DNA of 64,000 nt from Diogma glabrata (GCA_963693315.1 OY856186.1:69834019-69898018), one strand, 5' to 3'; shown: positions 45,785-58,619, numbered from the stretch's first letter. Numbers and translations are program-made. The notes: generated by a model not told the origin, from the sequence alone.

Positions 45785-47140
45785 AAAAATGGGTTATGTT
45801 AATGGTAAGGTCGAAAGGACGATGGGCTCGATAACTGTACATGGAAGTTTGTCAAAAAAAGCAATTTTGATATTTTATGCTGAAGACGCGTTTATTTTCA
45901 GTAATCATGAGTCGTCGATCATGAGTCATGCGACCAAAATCTGGATTATTGTGTTATAAATGCGGTGTCAAAAAAATCGTTAAGCAAAACAAGCAAATTT
46001 GCATATTTTTTGCCAACATTCATGTGATAATGAGTAGCAACATTGAAAGTGGAGTAATCTTAATGGTCGGCATTCGTAATGAGACAAGGAGCTTGATTAT
46101 TGTATTATAAGAGTGTCAAAAAAATAGTATCAAGTGTGTCAAAAGAATGATTTTCATTAATTTTTTTGAAAAAAATAAAATTAATTATTTCTATGACATG
46201 AAATGGAATTGAACATGAAATTGGAGATGGAATATGGTTCTATCCAGCTTTAACTCCACCCAACTCATAGGGACAGTTGGAAAATATCAAGTTGTTGCAG
46301 ATTAAATGTCGCTTTCTAACGAAAATTGTAATTATTATGGAGACGTTTCTTAAGTAATTTTTTGTGTGATTCCAGATTAACAGGAACAGTTGGAAAATAA
46401 GATTGAATTTTTGATTTTGCTATAATTTTCGCTATATTTTTGGAATTTTGAAAAAAGTTTAAATTTTCGATTTTGTAATAATTTTTGGAATATTTTTGGA
46501 ATTTTGAAAAATGTCTGTAATTGTGATTTTTTTATAATTTTTGCAAAATTTTAAGAATTTTGGAAAAGGTTTGAATTTTTGATTTTATTATAATTTTTGC
46601 AAAAAGATTTAGAATTTTAAAAAAAGTTTCAATCTTTGATTTTGTAATAATTTTTGAAATAATTGTAGAATTTTAAAACAAAATTTTAATTTTTGATTTT
46701 ATTATAATATTTGCAATATTTTTGGAAATAGTTTCAATTTTTGATTTTGCAATATTCTCTTCAATATCTTTGGAATTATAAAGAAAGTTTGAATTTTTGA
46801 TTTTGTTAAAATTTTTTTCAATCAATTCAATCAGACCCCTTTTTTGAAATTAATCTTTTTAATAGCTATTTGTATAACATGAAATTGGTAGATGATGGGT
46901 TATTTGTTTTTGAAAAGTTGAAATTGCTGAACGCTGAATGGAGAGGTTTTGACTAGTTTGTTGAGTGTATCATCTTTTCACTAAATTATGTTAATTTATG
47001 ATGTACGTAGCAACGTATTGATGTTTCGTGCTAGTTTTGTAATAAACTTCTAATCAGAGATAAACAACTTGTACTTTTACAAAGAATTTTATGATTAATA
47101 TACATCGCTGCCCAAAACTGAAAACAATGTCCTGTTTGTT
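45785..47140. repeat. Inverted, decayed copy of the AT-rich repeat family
   Basis: Read as reverse complement, it follows copy 1 (6676-8490) in order: the GTTATCGAACACAGCGTCC block (about 45830), the CTTTTGACACACTTGA unit (about 46140), the AATTCYAAAAATATT array (46380-46820) and the AACACGAAACATCAATACGT block (about 47015-47035). The block that follows the AACACGAAAC part in copy 1, near GGGCAGCGATGTATAT, is at 47100-47120. A single unit resembling the 24.6-25.1 kb array is present at 46250-46340. Confidence 0.75.
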
Positions 47141-48080
47141 TTCCTGGTGTGATACTTTTTTCTTTTTCAAGCGATAAATTTTTTTTCCGGGGCAGTGTTA
47201 ACACATTTGGGATTTCGCCCTCAATACTTAAACTGAAATAGATTTAAGTTACCAGAAGTCACCAACGTGGTGGGTTAAGCACCAATGGTGGGTTAGCTAA
47301 CAATCGTTTCAACAGAACTTGTCCCAAAATCTAATCTATTTTAGTCCAATCAAATGAGTCCAATTTATGACTTTTATAATTTTAGTTTTGTTTTAAACAT
47401 ATTCGGCATACCAGTAAGTGTGCATGTTAAGTGCTTTGCTTATAATAATAAATTGTTACCGAATATAAAAACAACGAAAAAGGCAGACGGAACGATATAA
47501 GTGGTGTGACAAGAAAAATTTATTTAACTTGTATTTCGAGTAGCTGGAAGTTAGAATCCAGTCAACATTTTTCAGGGATTGGTATCAAGCTAATCCATTT
47601 TCCTACTATATGTACACGTCCTACTATATGTACAAAACTATTAAATTTTAAACAAAAACCTAATAAAAAAAAGTCCGAGCGGCAGGATGTCCGCTAGAAA
47701 TAGGTAGATTTTGAGATCAGACAGTTTTGTGTACAAGTAGAATCTGATGAATCAGATTAGTTTAAACAAAACAAACTAATTACAAACAGATATCGAACAA
47801 ATTTTAAAAAGAAAATTAGCTACATATAAGCAAAACTACATCTATCCAATTTTGCAACAAACAAATTTCAGATCTACCACAGAACATATGTGTGACAATT
47901 TATGGCACTATATGAAAAACAAACGCCAACCTACTCTATATCATATGTCGTGCAACTACTGCAAAATATCAAAACAGTCTATTTGTAAGAAAAAACATTT
48001 TTGTTCTTCTATTCAAATCTTTTTATTTTTTTTTTCATTGACTGTTACAAGGTTTTTGCAAATTGTTTTTCTTAGGGTAG
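47141..48080. other. AT-rich DNA without a supported gene
   Basis: Short frames at 47506-47697 and 47852-48154 show no known domain. Nothing else recognised. Confidence 0.45.
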
Positions 48081-48082
48081 GC

Positions 48083-48722
48083 AAATTGTTTTTCAACTTT
48101 TTTGTTGAAGCCGACGAGTCAAAAATCTCTAACTGCAGAGGCTTATGTTTATAAGAAACGGATTAAATTGTTTCCACAGATTCTAAATTTATGAAGTTTT
48201 TAAAAATATTAGTATACAAACGGCCGTTATAACGGATCTAAAAAACCAATTTTTTTTCTAATATAAAGCCTCTAGTTTCTTAACCATGTGTTGGATTTAG
48301 CTGATTTACGAACTTAAGATATTTATAAAACACACATTTGTAAAACAAGTTTTTTGATCTGGCTCCACAAACGCGACCATGAGAGTGCCGGTTGCTTAAA
48401 AAAAAAAATTTTTTTGCAAACTTTTTTGTTAGAGCCGCTCACTCAAGAGCCTCTAACTGCAGAAGTCTATTTTTAAAATAAATTGATAAAAAGGATTTCA
48501 AAGATTCTAAACTTGTTAATTTTTTTTAAATATTAATATCCAAACGGCCGTTATAACGGTTTTAAAACCAATTTTTTTTAGAAAAAGGCTCTAGTTCCCT
48601 AACCACGTGTCGGATTTTGCTGATTCACGAACTCGTCCAAGATATTAATAGAACAAACATGTACAGAAAATTTTTTTGATTCACCCCTACAAATGCGACC
48701 GTGAGAGTGCCGGTTGTTTTCG
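48083..48722. repeat. Tandem duplication, unit about 325 bp
   Basis: Two units share CTTTTTTGTTGAAGCCG or CTTTTTTGTTAGAGCCG, CTCTAACTGCAGA, CAAACGGCCGTTATAACGG, GCTGATTTACGAACT or GCTGATTCACGAACT, and GAGAGTGCCGGTTG. The second unit runs into the (TA)n tract. The first is preceded by a similar short word near 48060. Confidence 0.8.
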
Positions 48723-48740
48723 TTATATCTCATATCGTTT

Positions 48741-49065
<325 letters not shown>

Positions 49066-49365
49066 TTTTTGGTTTTGTTTTTTCGTCTCCGCTTATCATA
49101 TATAGTCGTTTGGCACCAAAATTTTCCGAAATTCCGAGATGAGTCCCATCACAATAGGTAGATTTTTATATGAAATCTACCTAAAACTAACTAAAATATT
49201 AATTAACAACAACATTTTGTTTTATTATTGTAAGTTTTAATATTTTTTTTACTCTACATTTTTTTCATTATTATTGTATATTTTTTTAATTATTGTATTA
49301 TTTACTGTATTATTGTACGTACACATGCTCCTAATTTCCTCCTAATAAAAAAACGCTTTTAAAAG

Positions 49366-50939
49366 TTAATATTCCTCCAATTATCCTTAAAACTTTTGCT
49401 AAGCAGTTAACACCAATCCTCACTAAAATGTGCTATTTGTCATATAAGAAAGGTATTTTTCCTGATATATGGGAAATAGCTAGTGTACAGCCAGTTCCAA
49501 AGAAAGATGCTAAAACGGATCCAAGAAACTACAGACCTATATCAATTTTGTCGGTTGTTTCTAAATTATTTGAGAAATATATTAATTTTAATATTATGAG
49601 ATTTTTAGAGTCGTCAAAATTACTTAATGAAAGACAATACGGATTCCGTAAAGGAAGAGCGACGGGATATTTACTTTCTTTTGTCACGCATATCTAGAAC
49701 AAGTCACTTGGAAACCATGGTGAGACTTTCGGCGTTGCCCTTGATATTGCCAAAACAATTGACAAAGTATGGCACAAAAATCTTATTTGCAAATTAAGAT
49801 GCTACGGCTTAGATGAGCAACTTATTTCTTGGTTACAAAGCTTTATATCTGAGGGTAATTTTCGAGTTAATGTTGATGGTGTTTCTTCAGACACATTTTC
49901 AACTAATGCTGGTCAGGGTTCCGCTTTATCACCTATTCTTTTTCTTCTCCACATCAATGATCTGCTAGATTCAACAGTTAATCCCATCCATAGACCATAG
50001 TTTTGCTGATAATAGCACACTTCATGCGTCTCATGAAATGCCAAATTTTTGTGCACCATTAAATTTAATGTCGCTAGATCAAACTTGATAGAGTCATTAT
50101 ATATTGATTTAAAAACAATCTTAGATTGGGGAGTTGCTAACAGTGTTGAATTCAACACAAGGAAAACTCAAGTTCGCCATTTTTCTAGGTTATCAACACC
50201 TAATTAGTTTTCATTAAAGCTTGATTCAAATGATCTTGAAGAGAAAGAATCTGTTAGACTTCTAGGAGTTGAGATTGAAAATAATGTGAAATGGAATTCT
50301 CATATTTTTAGCCTAGCTAAGAACGCTGTTCAAAAATTAGGATTTTTGGGTAGTGTTCGTAAGGTTTTTAATAGCGAGCAGCTTCATTTAATATATAAAT
50401 CATTTATTCGCTGCACGGAATATTGTTCTCACATATGAGAGGGAGCCTACATAAGTAGTTTGAAATGTCTTGATTCTATACAGCGGAGAGCTGTTAAATT
50501 GATCGGTAACTTAAATCTTACTAACGAGCTTGATTCCTTGCAACAAAGAAGAGACGTCGCTGAGTTGACGGTATTTTACAAGTATATTATGGACGTACGG
50601 GCATCTGTGGAGATCAAATCGATTTTTCCTGAACCAGCAAACTTCCCGCGTTTAACCAGAGCTTCAATAGCAGCCCATGTCGCTTTTCTGTCGCTTTTCT
50701 ACGTGATTTTTTTAACAGAGTTTCTCATCTCTGGAATGCCTTACCTTCGTGGGTCTTTAGTGATATTTTTAATCCTCAAAACTTTAAGATCAACGTTAAT
50801 AAATTCCTCAAAGAAAATTGATAAATTCTCTCGAGCCCTAGTTCCCTAGTTAGCATGGTATCTTCGGATATTCAGAGACGTTAATCTATCTTAAGAGACG
50901 TTAACACTAAACATGCGTTACATTGCATAAAAAAAAATA
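49366..50939 (+). mobile_element. Degenerate, 5'-truncated LINE copy
   Basis: It matches the element at 2091-5303 from about ORF residue 464 to the 3' end. Readable parts include RNYRPISILSVVSKLFEKY, ALDIAKTIDKVWHKNL and LDSIQRRAVKLIG. It has several lesions: a stop after THI (about 49695), small deletions in the GVPQGS box (about 49910), changes in the FADD region, and more stops. The 3' UTR with GGTATCTTCGGATATTCAGA and an A-rich end is kept. The copy is inactive. Confidence 0.9.
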
Positions 50940-52210
50940 AATATTATCCATCGAATGATAACCTTCTTCTTTGTTGAAGTCAGCTAAAAATATAAAATGG
51001 CAACCAAATAGTAAATTGAAGCTTTCATATTCAATGGTTAAAAGGAAAAAACTTTAATTAACGTGTGTTAACAATAATAAACAAGAAATAAAAAATAATT
51101 TTGAATAGAAGAAAAACTATTTTTCAAAATTATAATCACACATCAGATACAGTACATATTTGAATAGTTTTCTTTAGGAACACTTCATACGCCATTTTTA
51201 ATAATAGAGTAAAGTATAGTTGTATTTTTTTACCAATGAATTTTTGAGAGATATTAGATATTCGCAAGAGATGAAAGATGACAAAGATAAAAGACAAACA
51301 AGTAAGACAGAGATGTATTATGTATTTTTGGGTTTATTTGTTAACATTTATTTTTGTTTCTTTTGTATTTTATAAATACATATAATCAATTATAATCAAT
51401 CAATCGATTATAATAAATATATAATCTATTATAAATATAATCAATTGTAATTATTGGGCTATTATTTTGAAAACGTACATCGAAAAAAAAACAACTATTT
51501 TTTCAAAATCTGAAATTTTGATATTTTGTTGGTACGAAATGAAAAAAGTAATTTCTGCTTTTATTTTTTGTGTACTCTGAATCGGAGTTATGCGCGGTTG
51601 AATTTTGAGGCTTTTTCACGTAGTTTTGGTAATGGTGGCAATGTTTTGTGAATAGGTGCCACAAATTTCATCCGACTTACGTATATTTTTGCAAGTAAAA
51701 AGGAAAATAATTGAATAATTGAAATAAGTAAGTTTAAAATTATTTCTCTTTTCCGCTAGGCGGCGCGTAAAACCTTGGTTTACTTCAAAGCTCATATCTC
51801 AAAAAGTATCTTTTTTTTTTTTTGTTTTTCACAAATTTTAAAGTAAACATATGCAGCTATGAAATTGAGAAATAAAAAGTCAGCAATTCAATATGGATTT
51901 TTTCTTACGATTTTTTAAAGTTTGGTATATGAAAAATTCACATGTGTTTTTTTATTAAGTTAATAATCCTGTACTAAATGTGGATCTAATAAATTAAACA
52001 TTTCATATTTTAACACCTGCAATAAATTTGAACCATTTTCTGTGTATTTCTGATTGAGAAACAGGTTTTTATTCAGAATAAGAATTGGAAATCCCAATGA
52101 TCGAAGATTTTGTTATAATTTCAACATCACCAACACTAACATTAGAAAAAAACATTAAAAAAATATTTTTTCTATAAACATTATAATTTAATCAATATTA
52201 TAAATAAATA
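50940..52210. other. AT-rich DNA without a supported gene
   Basis: No coding region recognised. Starts with a TTCTTCTTTGTTGAAGTCAG word that often occurs at transposon ends in insects. TATAATCAAT repeats lie near 51380-51440. Confidence 0.45.
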
Positions 52211-52212
52211 CA

Positions 52213-53000
52213 TTAAAAAATTAATTTACATATTTTTTTTGCCTTTAAATTGAAATATTTATGATCATCAGAAAAAGAAAACATTTTGGAAATTATTTTA
52301 TCGGGTGTAGTGTTATCCGGTAAAAAACATTGGAATCCTTGAGTTCCACTTATGGTTTTAATGTCCGAAAACCGCACCGAAAGAAATGGTTCCTGTAGTT
52401 CGATATCTTCTGAAGACACATATGAAAACTTCATAACGTGGTTTTTTTTTTCGACCAAATTTCCGCCCATTCAAACAATTCCCTTGCTGTTGATATTTTT
52501 TCTCCTCTAAGCGAAGCTCTCCGGGCTTCTCTTTTAAGTGTTCCTCCAATCCCATCGGATGGACCCTTTCCGTGGGCAGTTGCAAAGAAATGCCATTCTG
52601 CAGGTATTTTAAAATCATCAATATGTTTGCAGAGATTTATGAAATTCTTCTTATTTTTATATTGAGCTGCTGAACCATCAACTGCAACTGTGTTATGCAT
52701 TAAATGATCAGATATAATGACAAAAGATAAGACCTCTAGTTTATCATTACATGATTTGTAGTAAACTACGATTGGGTGGATTGTGGCTTGAACTTTATTG
52801 AAATGTGCAGCTTGTATCTCATTCTGCGTTATCATTGAGTAGTTTTCTGAAAAATCCATAATAAATACGTATTCGCCGTGACGTAAGTTTTGTTTCGTAT
52901 CGTTAAGAAACTTCCCAGCTAAAAATCCAATATTGATAGCAAACGTTATTGATGTTGTTATCGACCAGCAGAACAAAGGAAAAACTATAAATTGTTATCT
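52213..53000 (-). pseudogene. Transposon-associated protein gene, frameshifted
   Basis: The minus-strand frame 52976-52431 encodes GEYVFIMDFSENYS, QATIHPIVVYY, a VISDHLMH segment, VDGSAAQYKNKKNFINLC and EWHFFATAHGKGPSDGIGG. At a run of ten T (about 52442-52451 on +) the frame shifts, and the continuation (52433-52213) reads KFSYVSSEDIEL, SVRFSDIKTISGTQGFQ and a Lys-rich end with TAA. I recognise the D-F-x-E-N-Y, DGxxxQYKN and HGKGPxDGIGG motifs from a large, mostly unnamed family of repetitive arthropod proteins. The conserved Asp and Glu suggest a DDE/RNase H-like transposase, but I cannot prove that. The N-terminal half is missing. The single shift at a homopolymer could also be a sequencing error. 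Confidence 0.65.
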
Positions 53001-53264
53001 GGGTGCCCTGTCTCACTTTTGTAAGCAACAGTCAGACATTTTATTAAATTCCAAAAGTGATGATTGTGTTGTGATTTTTATAAATTGAAGCAATAATTAT
53101 TATTTGGGTAGCGAAAATCCGAAATTCTACGTCCACGCCGTGCTACCTGGGTAACGCTAACAGAATTAGGTTGGTGTAGTTGAGAGGGGCAGAGTAAATA
53201 CTGCTTATACTCAATGATTCTGCACCATGGCGAGTTATTGGCGCCATAAAACCAATGCAACTCA

Positions 53265-53426
53265 AGCGTCTGTTCTCCATGTTAGGGGCGGCTTGGAGCG
53301 GGCGTTTGTCTTGGATCAAGCGGCTCGCTATATAAATGTGTAGAAAGCGTCTGTTCTCCATGTTAGGGGCGGCTTTCAGCGGGCGTCTGTCTTGGATCAA
53401 GCGGCTCGCTATATAAACGTGTAAAA
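53265..53426 (+). repeat. Two direct 81-bp repeats in the 5' UTR of the RTE LINE
   Basis: Each unit runs from AGCGTCTGTTCTCCATGTTA through GGGGCGGCTT, TTGGATCAAGCGG and CTCGCTATATAAA. They start at 53265 and 53346 and lie directly before the endonuclease ORF. Tandem GC-rich promoter-type units at the 5' end are common in full-length LINEs. TATATAAA could be a promoter element, but that is inference. Confidence 0.75.
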
Positions 53427-53481
53427 AGGTTGTTTCTGGTGACCTTAAGATGCAGAACGAACCCATTCACGAAAATTTGGG

Positions 53482-54729
53482 TTGGGCGAAGGGCTAACAC
53501 CCCATTTCCGTAAAAAAATTACTGTCATAAATTCTGTACACAGGCCTCGGAATATCTCGGATTCATTATTGGAACGACCTCGGAAACTGTACCCGGACTA
53601 CGATTTAAAAATAGGAACCTGGAACGTGCTAAGCCTTAAAAGACCAGGAGATCTCCTAAAACTCACCCAACAAGTCGAGAGCTACACACTGGATATAGTG
53701 GCATTACAAGAACTAAGATGGCCAGGCGGTGGAATCCATGAAACAGCGAAAGGATACACTCTGTATTATTGCGGTCATCAAAACGGAGGAGAATTTGGAG
53801 TTGGCTTTCTTATACACCGTCGCGTGAATCAGCATGTTATCGACTTCTGCCCAATTAATATGCGGTTATGCACACTGAGAATCCGCACGAAAAAATTCAA
53901 TGTAACGATCGTCAATGTTCATGCACCTACTGAAGATAAAGCAGATGATATTAAAGACCTGTTCTTCCTAGAACTCGAGGAAGTCATCAATAACATCCCG
54001 CGGCACGATATAAAAATCGTGGTAGGTGACTTAAATGCTCAAATCGGTAGGATTGCAGAACTTAAAACACATATCGGCCCTAACAGCTTGCATCATACCA
54101 GCAACAATAACGGTTTTCGCGCAGCCGAGCTGGCTATGATGTATGATCTAGTAATATCCAGCACTTTCTTCCCTCACAAGAGAATTCACAAGGCAACGTG
54201 GAAATCAAATTTCGGAAGAACGGAAAATCAAATCGATCACGTCATGATCTCTAAGAGACACTCTACAAGTATAACTGACGTTCGATCATACAGAGGTGCT
54301 GATATGGACACCGATCATATGCTTGTCATCTTTAAGTACAAGTGCAAGTTGTCATCTACATTTAACAGACAAGCAAAAAAGACCGTGCGCTGGAATGTCG
54401 AAGCATTTAAACATCCGCAAACGCTGAATAGATATCACGAAATAATAACACAAAACATAGAAGAGCATGACATCTCTTCTGAGATGCCATTAAACATACA
54501 AGAAGAATGGCAAACGCTTCAATCAACCATTATAGCCGCAGCACAAACTACAATCGGAAAACGACCACCGAAATCACACAACGAATGGTTTGACGACGAG
54601 TGCCGCCAATCCGTTGAAAATAAACAAAAACTGCGAGAAAAATGGTTAACAAGGAACACCCGAAGCTCCCAAGCTGATTATCTATGCGCCAGGAAAGCCT
54701 CAGCAAAACTTCTACACTCAGAGAATTTT
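53482..54729 (+). CDS. RTE LINE ORF, endonuclease half (interrupted)
   Basis: The product starts MGEGLTPHF. The endonuclease/exonuclease/phosphatase domain lies at about residues 45-300: LKIGTWNVLSL, VALQELRWPGGG (catalytic Glu), VNVHAPT, VVGDLNAQIG, NQIDHVMIS and DTDHMLVI. A linker with KKTVRWNVEAF and EWFDDECR follows. The frame is open from 53482 to the insertion point at 54729. Ten more codons (to 54759) belong to the inserted DNA and end the frame by chance. This endonuclease type is often misnamed craniofacial development protein 2-like in insect annotations. The domain appears complete, but without the second half it is not a working element. Confidence 0.88.
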
Positions 54730-55402
54730 GTTAGTAAATTTAATAACCGCCCGTTTTAAAAATGTGTAATAAGTTATTTTATCAATCTGATATCGATTTT
54801 TATTAAAGTAATTGCCACATTCGTTCGATTAAAACTTTTTGTTATTATTTTCATAAAAATGTTTATTAAATTAAAAATACGGTCAATATTATTAAAAAAA
54901 TCACAACGGTTGATTAAACTAATAACCAATTCTTATTAAAATGATGAATTCAGACAATCAAATAAAAAATTATGTGATTAACGTAGAGCTATTAAAATAA
55001 AAACATAAATTATTATTTTTGAAGTTAATTTTAATAACCATTTTATTAGATTAATCATCGACGTTTTTACTTTCAAAACGTAGGTTATTAGATTAATAAT
55101 AGTATACATTAATCTAACTTTAGGTTATTATTTTTAATAACGATTAATAAAATCTTGGTAAGAATCACAGTTTATATGCAGACGCTAAATAAACAACTTT
55201 AAAAAATATTTAAAAATTTTCTGAAAAGTTAAAAGTGTTGTTAAGAAAATTGAAGAAGTAAGATTCTTTTATTAAACAATAAGAAATTTGATTTAAAACA
55301 AAAACAAATAGTTGGCAAGTAAACGAATTCATACGTTTGGAATATGAAACTTTGTAAATTTTTGTGCTGTCTATTCCGTGTTAAAAAAAATTGGTTTTTC
55401 AG

Positions 55403-55518
55403 TTCCTGAAGCAGATTCATCAGAACATGTAAAAATTTTGATCGATGAACAGAGTAGTTGGGCTGAAATTGAGTCTGCATGGGACAGGACTAAACAACTG
55501 AGACTCAGCGAGATTTAA
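55403..55518 (+). pseudogene. Coding-like fragment within the insertion (possible last exon)
   Basis: After a good acceptor (TTGGTTTTTCAG at 55391-55402), a frame runs 38 codons to TAA with sequence unlike the AT-rich surroundings: VPEADSSEHVKILIDEQSS, WAEIESAWDRTKQLRL. I do not recognise a named domain. It reminds me of unnamed repetitive insect proteins spread by transposons. It may be a captured exon or a relic of the element's own gene. Confidence 0.45.
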
Positions 55519-56338
55519 AAATTAAAATCAACTTCGGAAATTTTAACCTAATGGAAGCAATTTAAATTACCGCTTAGTTATAAACTGGTAATTAATAATT
55601 CAATATTAGTATATTTCAATAACATTTTAATTATAATAATATTCCTTTTAAAATTTTCAGATAGACATTTATTTTAAAGTGGAAACATTGAAAGCCAGCG
55701 ATTTTGGTTGTAAATTACCAACATTTATTTAGAAAACTCTTCCCATTTTTTAAGAACACATTAAAGATGAAAAGTTAAGAGAGATTGTTGAAAAGCTTCG
55801 CAATACAGAGAATATATGACAGAAAGTAAGTTTTTTAAATTTGTTTTTTTTGGCTCCAAAAACTTGGAAATCACATACAACAGAAACAGAATTCCATTCA
55901 AATTTTACAGCAATAGAGTTTTTTGCTGTCAAATTTGTATGATATTCTATTTCTGTTTTCTGATGTATTTGAATATCCGACTGTAAGTTAAAAAGTTGTT
56001 TTTGCACATGTCATTTGTAGTTTTTAGGGTTCCGTTTTTTATACGGAACACTATTGGTGAAAAAATTCACAGAGAATAAATTGAAAAAATTCACAGAGAC
56101 AGGAAGTTTGCTATATTTTGAACGAAAATTATAGCGAACTCTCAAATAATTATATTTCTGTGTGTTTAAGGGATGGGTGTAATGGGGGTAAAAAAAACTT
56201 TTTTGACCCAAGCGAGTGGGATGTCATTTGAAAGAACACCAAATTTAAGAAACATTGCAATTTTTTTTAGAATTTTGCGATCCACAGTTTTTTAGTTATT
56301 GTTAAAAAAGTTTTATTTTAAGTATATGTATACCACCA

Positions 56339-57549
56339 GAGCAATTTCACGAAGATTCAACAACGTTTTGACTTGACCCCTTTTAATTTTGATTATTTTT
56401 TGTTTATAGATAGTCTTTGATAAATAAAAAATACAAGTTCTCTTAGAATTTTTTTTTTCGACCAGGGGTCTTCACAGGGTGCCCCTCAATTTTTGTTATT
56501 TTGTGATGTGAGTGCATTTTGACGAGCGATTGTAGAAAAACTACTCAATCGATTTTCATAAATGATATGTCGTTGAATAGGTATTATAACAAAGTTTTTA
56601 AAAATGTACACTGTTAATTTTTTGAAATAATTTTTAACGGTGTAACATAAGAAAAAAATGGTGTAATTGAAAAAAAGATGGCAAAGCCTTTTTTTTTTTT
56701 TTTTTTTAACTAAATTGAAGCTTATTTTCAAATACTTTATTATTAAATGAACTTTTTAAAAAGCAATTTCAGTCAAGTTCAGCGAAAATTTTGCGACATT
56801 TTGACTCGACCCTTTTTAATTTGGTTTATTTTTAGTTTATAGATAGCCTTTGATAAATGAAAAATACGGCTTCAAGTAGAATTTTTTTAAATATAGACCA
56901 AAATAAACCAAATTAAAAAGGGTCGAGTCAAAATGTCGCAAAATTTTGCTGAACTTGACTGAAATTGCTTTTTAAAAAGTTCATTTAATAATAAAATATT
57001 TGATATTTAACATAAAAAAAAAATTTGAATCTAAAAATCGCCATTTTTATAATTTTCCTTCAGAACAAAAAAAACTGATTCCCGACAGTCATATGCACAA
57101 CGAATTTTATCTCTAAAACAAAAAATGATGCTAGTCCTAAACTTTCACAAGTTGTTAGATATAAAATAAGCTCCAATTTAGTTAAAAAAAAAAAAAAAGG
57201 CTATGCCATCTTTTTTTCAATTACACCATTTTTTCTTATGTTACACCGTTAAAAATTATTTCAAAAAATAAACAGTGTACATTTTTAAAAACTTTGTTCT
57301 AATACCTATTCAACGACATATCATTTATGAAAATCGATTGAGTAGTTTTTCTACAATCGCTCGTCAAAATGCACTCACATCACAAAATAACAAAAATTGA
57401 GGGGCACCCTGTGAAGACCCCTGGTCGAAAAAAAAAATTCTAAGAGAACTTGTATTTTTTTTTATTTATCAAAGACTATCTATAAACAAAAAATAATCAA
57501 AATTAAAAGGGGTCAAGTCAAAACGTTGTTGAATCTTCGTGAAATTACT
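56339..57549. repeat. Large palindrome, about 1.2 kb
   Basis: The outer arms (56339-56715 and 57175-57549) are almost identical reverse complements, for example around TTTTGACTTGACCCCTTTTA and GGTCTTCACAGGGTGCCCCT. The inner arms (56735-56840 and 56895-57000) are also complementary, around GACTCGACCCTTTTTAATTT, with a centre near 56870. The right side has about 170 bp (57003-57172) with no partner. The outer and inner arms share related words (TTTTGACTTGACCC and TTTTGACTCGACCC, both followed by a TAGATAGYCTTTGATAAA block), so the palindrome itself was built from a repeated unit. Confidence 0.88.
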
Positions 57550-57673
57550 CACCACTACCCTAAATTTTAACTCTGATTTATAGAAAAAATATTCTTAATT
57601 TAAACCATTAAAAAACTGGCTAAATCTTTCTTTAGTTAACATAAACAGCTATGGATAATATTTAACCTTAATA

Positions 57674-58223
57674 CCGCATTTACAGCGACATAGCAAATTA
57701 GTAGATGTAATACAAATCAATACAAAATTTATAAACATTTTTTATTTTAAGAGCTTGCAACTAATTTGAGATTTAGTTTTACTGTCTAGTAAATTATTTT
57801 CAAATTAATATTGACGTTGTAAACACCATTTTTTATTTTAAGAGCTTGCAACTAATTTGAGATCTAGTTTTACTGTCTAGTAAATTATTTTCAAATTAAT
57901 ATTGACGTTGTAAACACCATTGCAAATAAAAATTTTTGATTTCCACACCGTTTCCTGTTCCTAAAAATTTTAGATTATCAAATTTCTTTTCTCCGTCAAA
58001 TATTTTTCAACAGTCAGAGAAAGAACTTGAGGAATGGTCTAGTTATCATATTTTTATTGCTTTTTTAAAAGTTTGACAGATAGCAATTTAAACTAAACTA
58101 AATTAAAATATTTTTATATTATAAAAGATTTATTTTGATATCTACGCTGTAAACTCATATTAAATATGACAAGATGCAAATTAATATACTATCTACTAGT
58201 TTGCTATGTCACTGTAAATGCGG
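57674..58223. mobile_element. MITE with about 38-bp inverted ends in a TA target
   Basis: Left end CCGCATTTACAGCGACATAG and right end CTATGTCACTGTAAATGCGG match with few differences over about 38 bp. TA dinucleotides flank both sides (57672-57673 and 58224-58225), as expected for a Tc1/mariner-type TA target. Length 550 bp, no ORF. Confidence 0.75.
57736..57917. repeat. 91-bp tandem duplication inside the MITE
   Basis: Two units share TTTATTTTAAGAGCTTGCAA, CTAATTTGAGATTTAG or CTAATTTGAGATCTAG, and TTGACGTTGTAAACACCATT. They differ at one obvious base, so the duplication is recent. Confidence 0.88.
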
Positions 58224-58619
58224 TATAAGTAACAATTTTTGTGTCATTTTTGATCAATGTATATAGATGTGATTGACATTTACTATTGACGTCTACGCTT
58301 AAATATTTATTCTGTTATTCGTCCATAGTCTAGCGATATAAAGACTTTACAACACAACTTTATGTCATTTATTTTTGATATTGTGTTCTTTTACATTCAC
58401 GGAACCCTTGGCGAGCGAATTTTATTCGCACTTGTCCGACTTTTTTTGAGTGAAAACAATTAAACCTATTCAATGTTAGAGTCTGTAATAGTATAATTAT
58501 TTTTCTGTTTTATATTATTTAGATGGTATTCTGCTATATCAACTATGTATTTACTGCACAGGATTCTTCGTCCAACCAACAAAACTTGAGATTCGAGATT
58601 CTCAAAACAGTTTGGCCAT

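Larger units (their letters stand above)
56025..58408. repeat. Composite bounded by AGGGTTCCGT / ACGGAACCCT
   Basis: AGGGTTCCGT at 56025-56034 and ACGGAACCCT at 58399-58408 are exact inverted copies, followed on the right by TTGGCGAGCGAATTTTATTC and a CACTTGTCCGAC word. This terminal pattern is familiar from many insect, especially lepidopteran, repeats. Between the ends lie a palindrome and a MITE, so the unit is nested. Confidence 0.6.

Noticed and set aside
52358..52665. Two further frames overlapping the DFSENYS protein
   Set aside because: Off-frame shadows of the frameshifted gene; only 52976-52431 and its continuation to 52213 keep family motifs.
56486..56731. 81-residue Lys/Phe-rich frame
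   Set aside because: Lies wholly in the left arm of the 56.3-57.5 kb palindrome, starts in a T-run, and has no domain.
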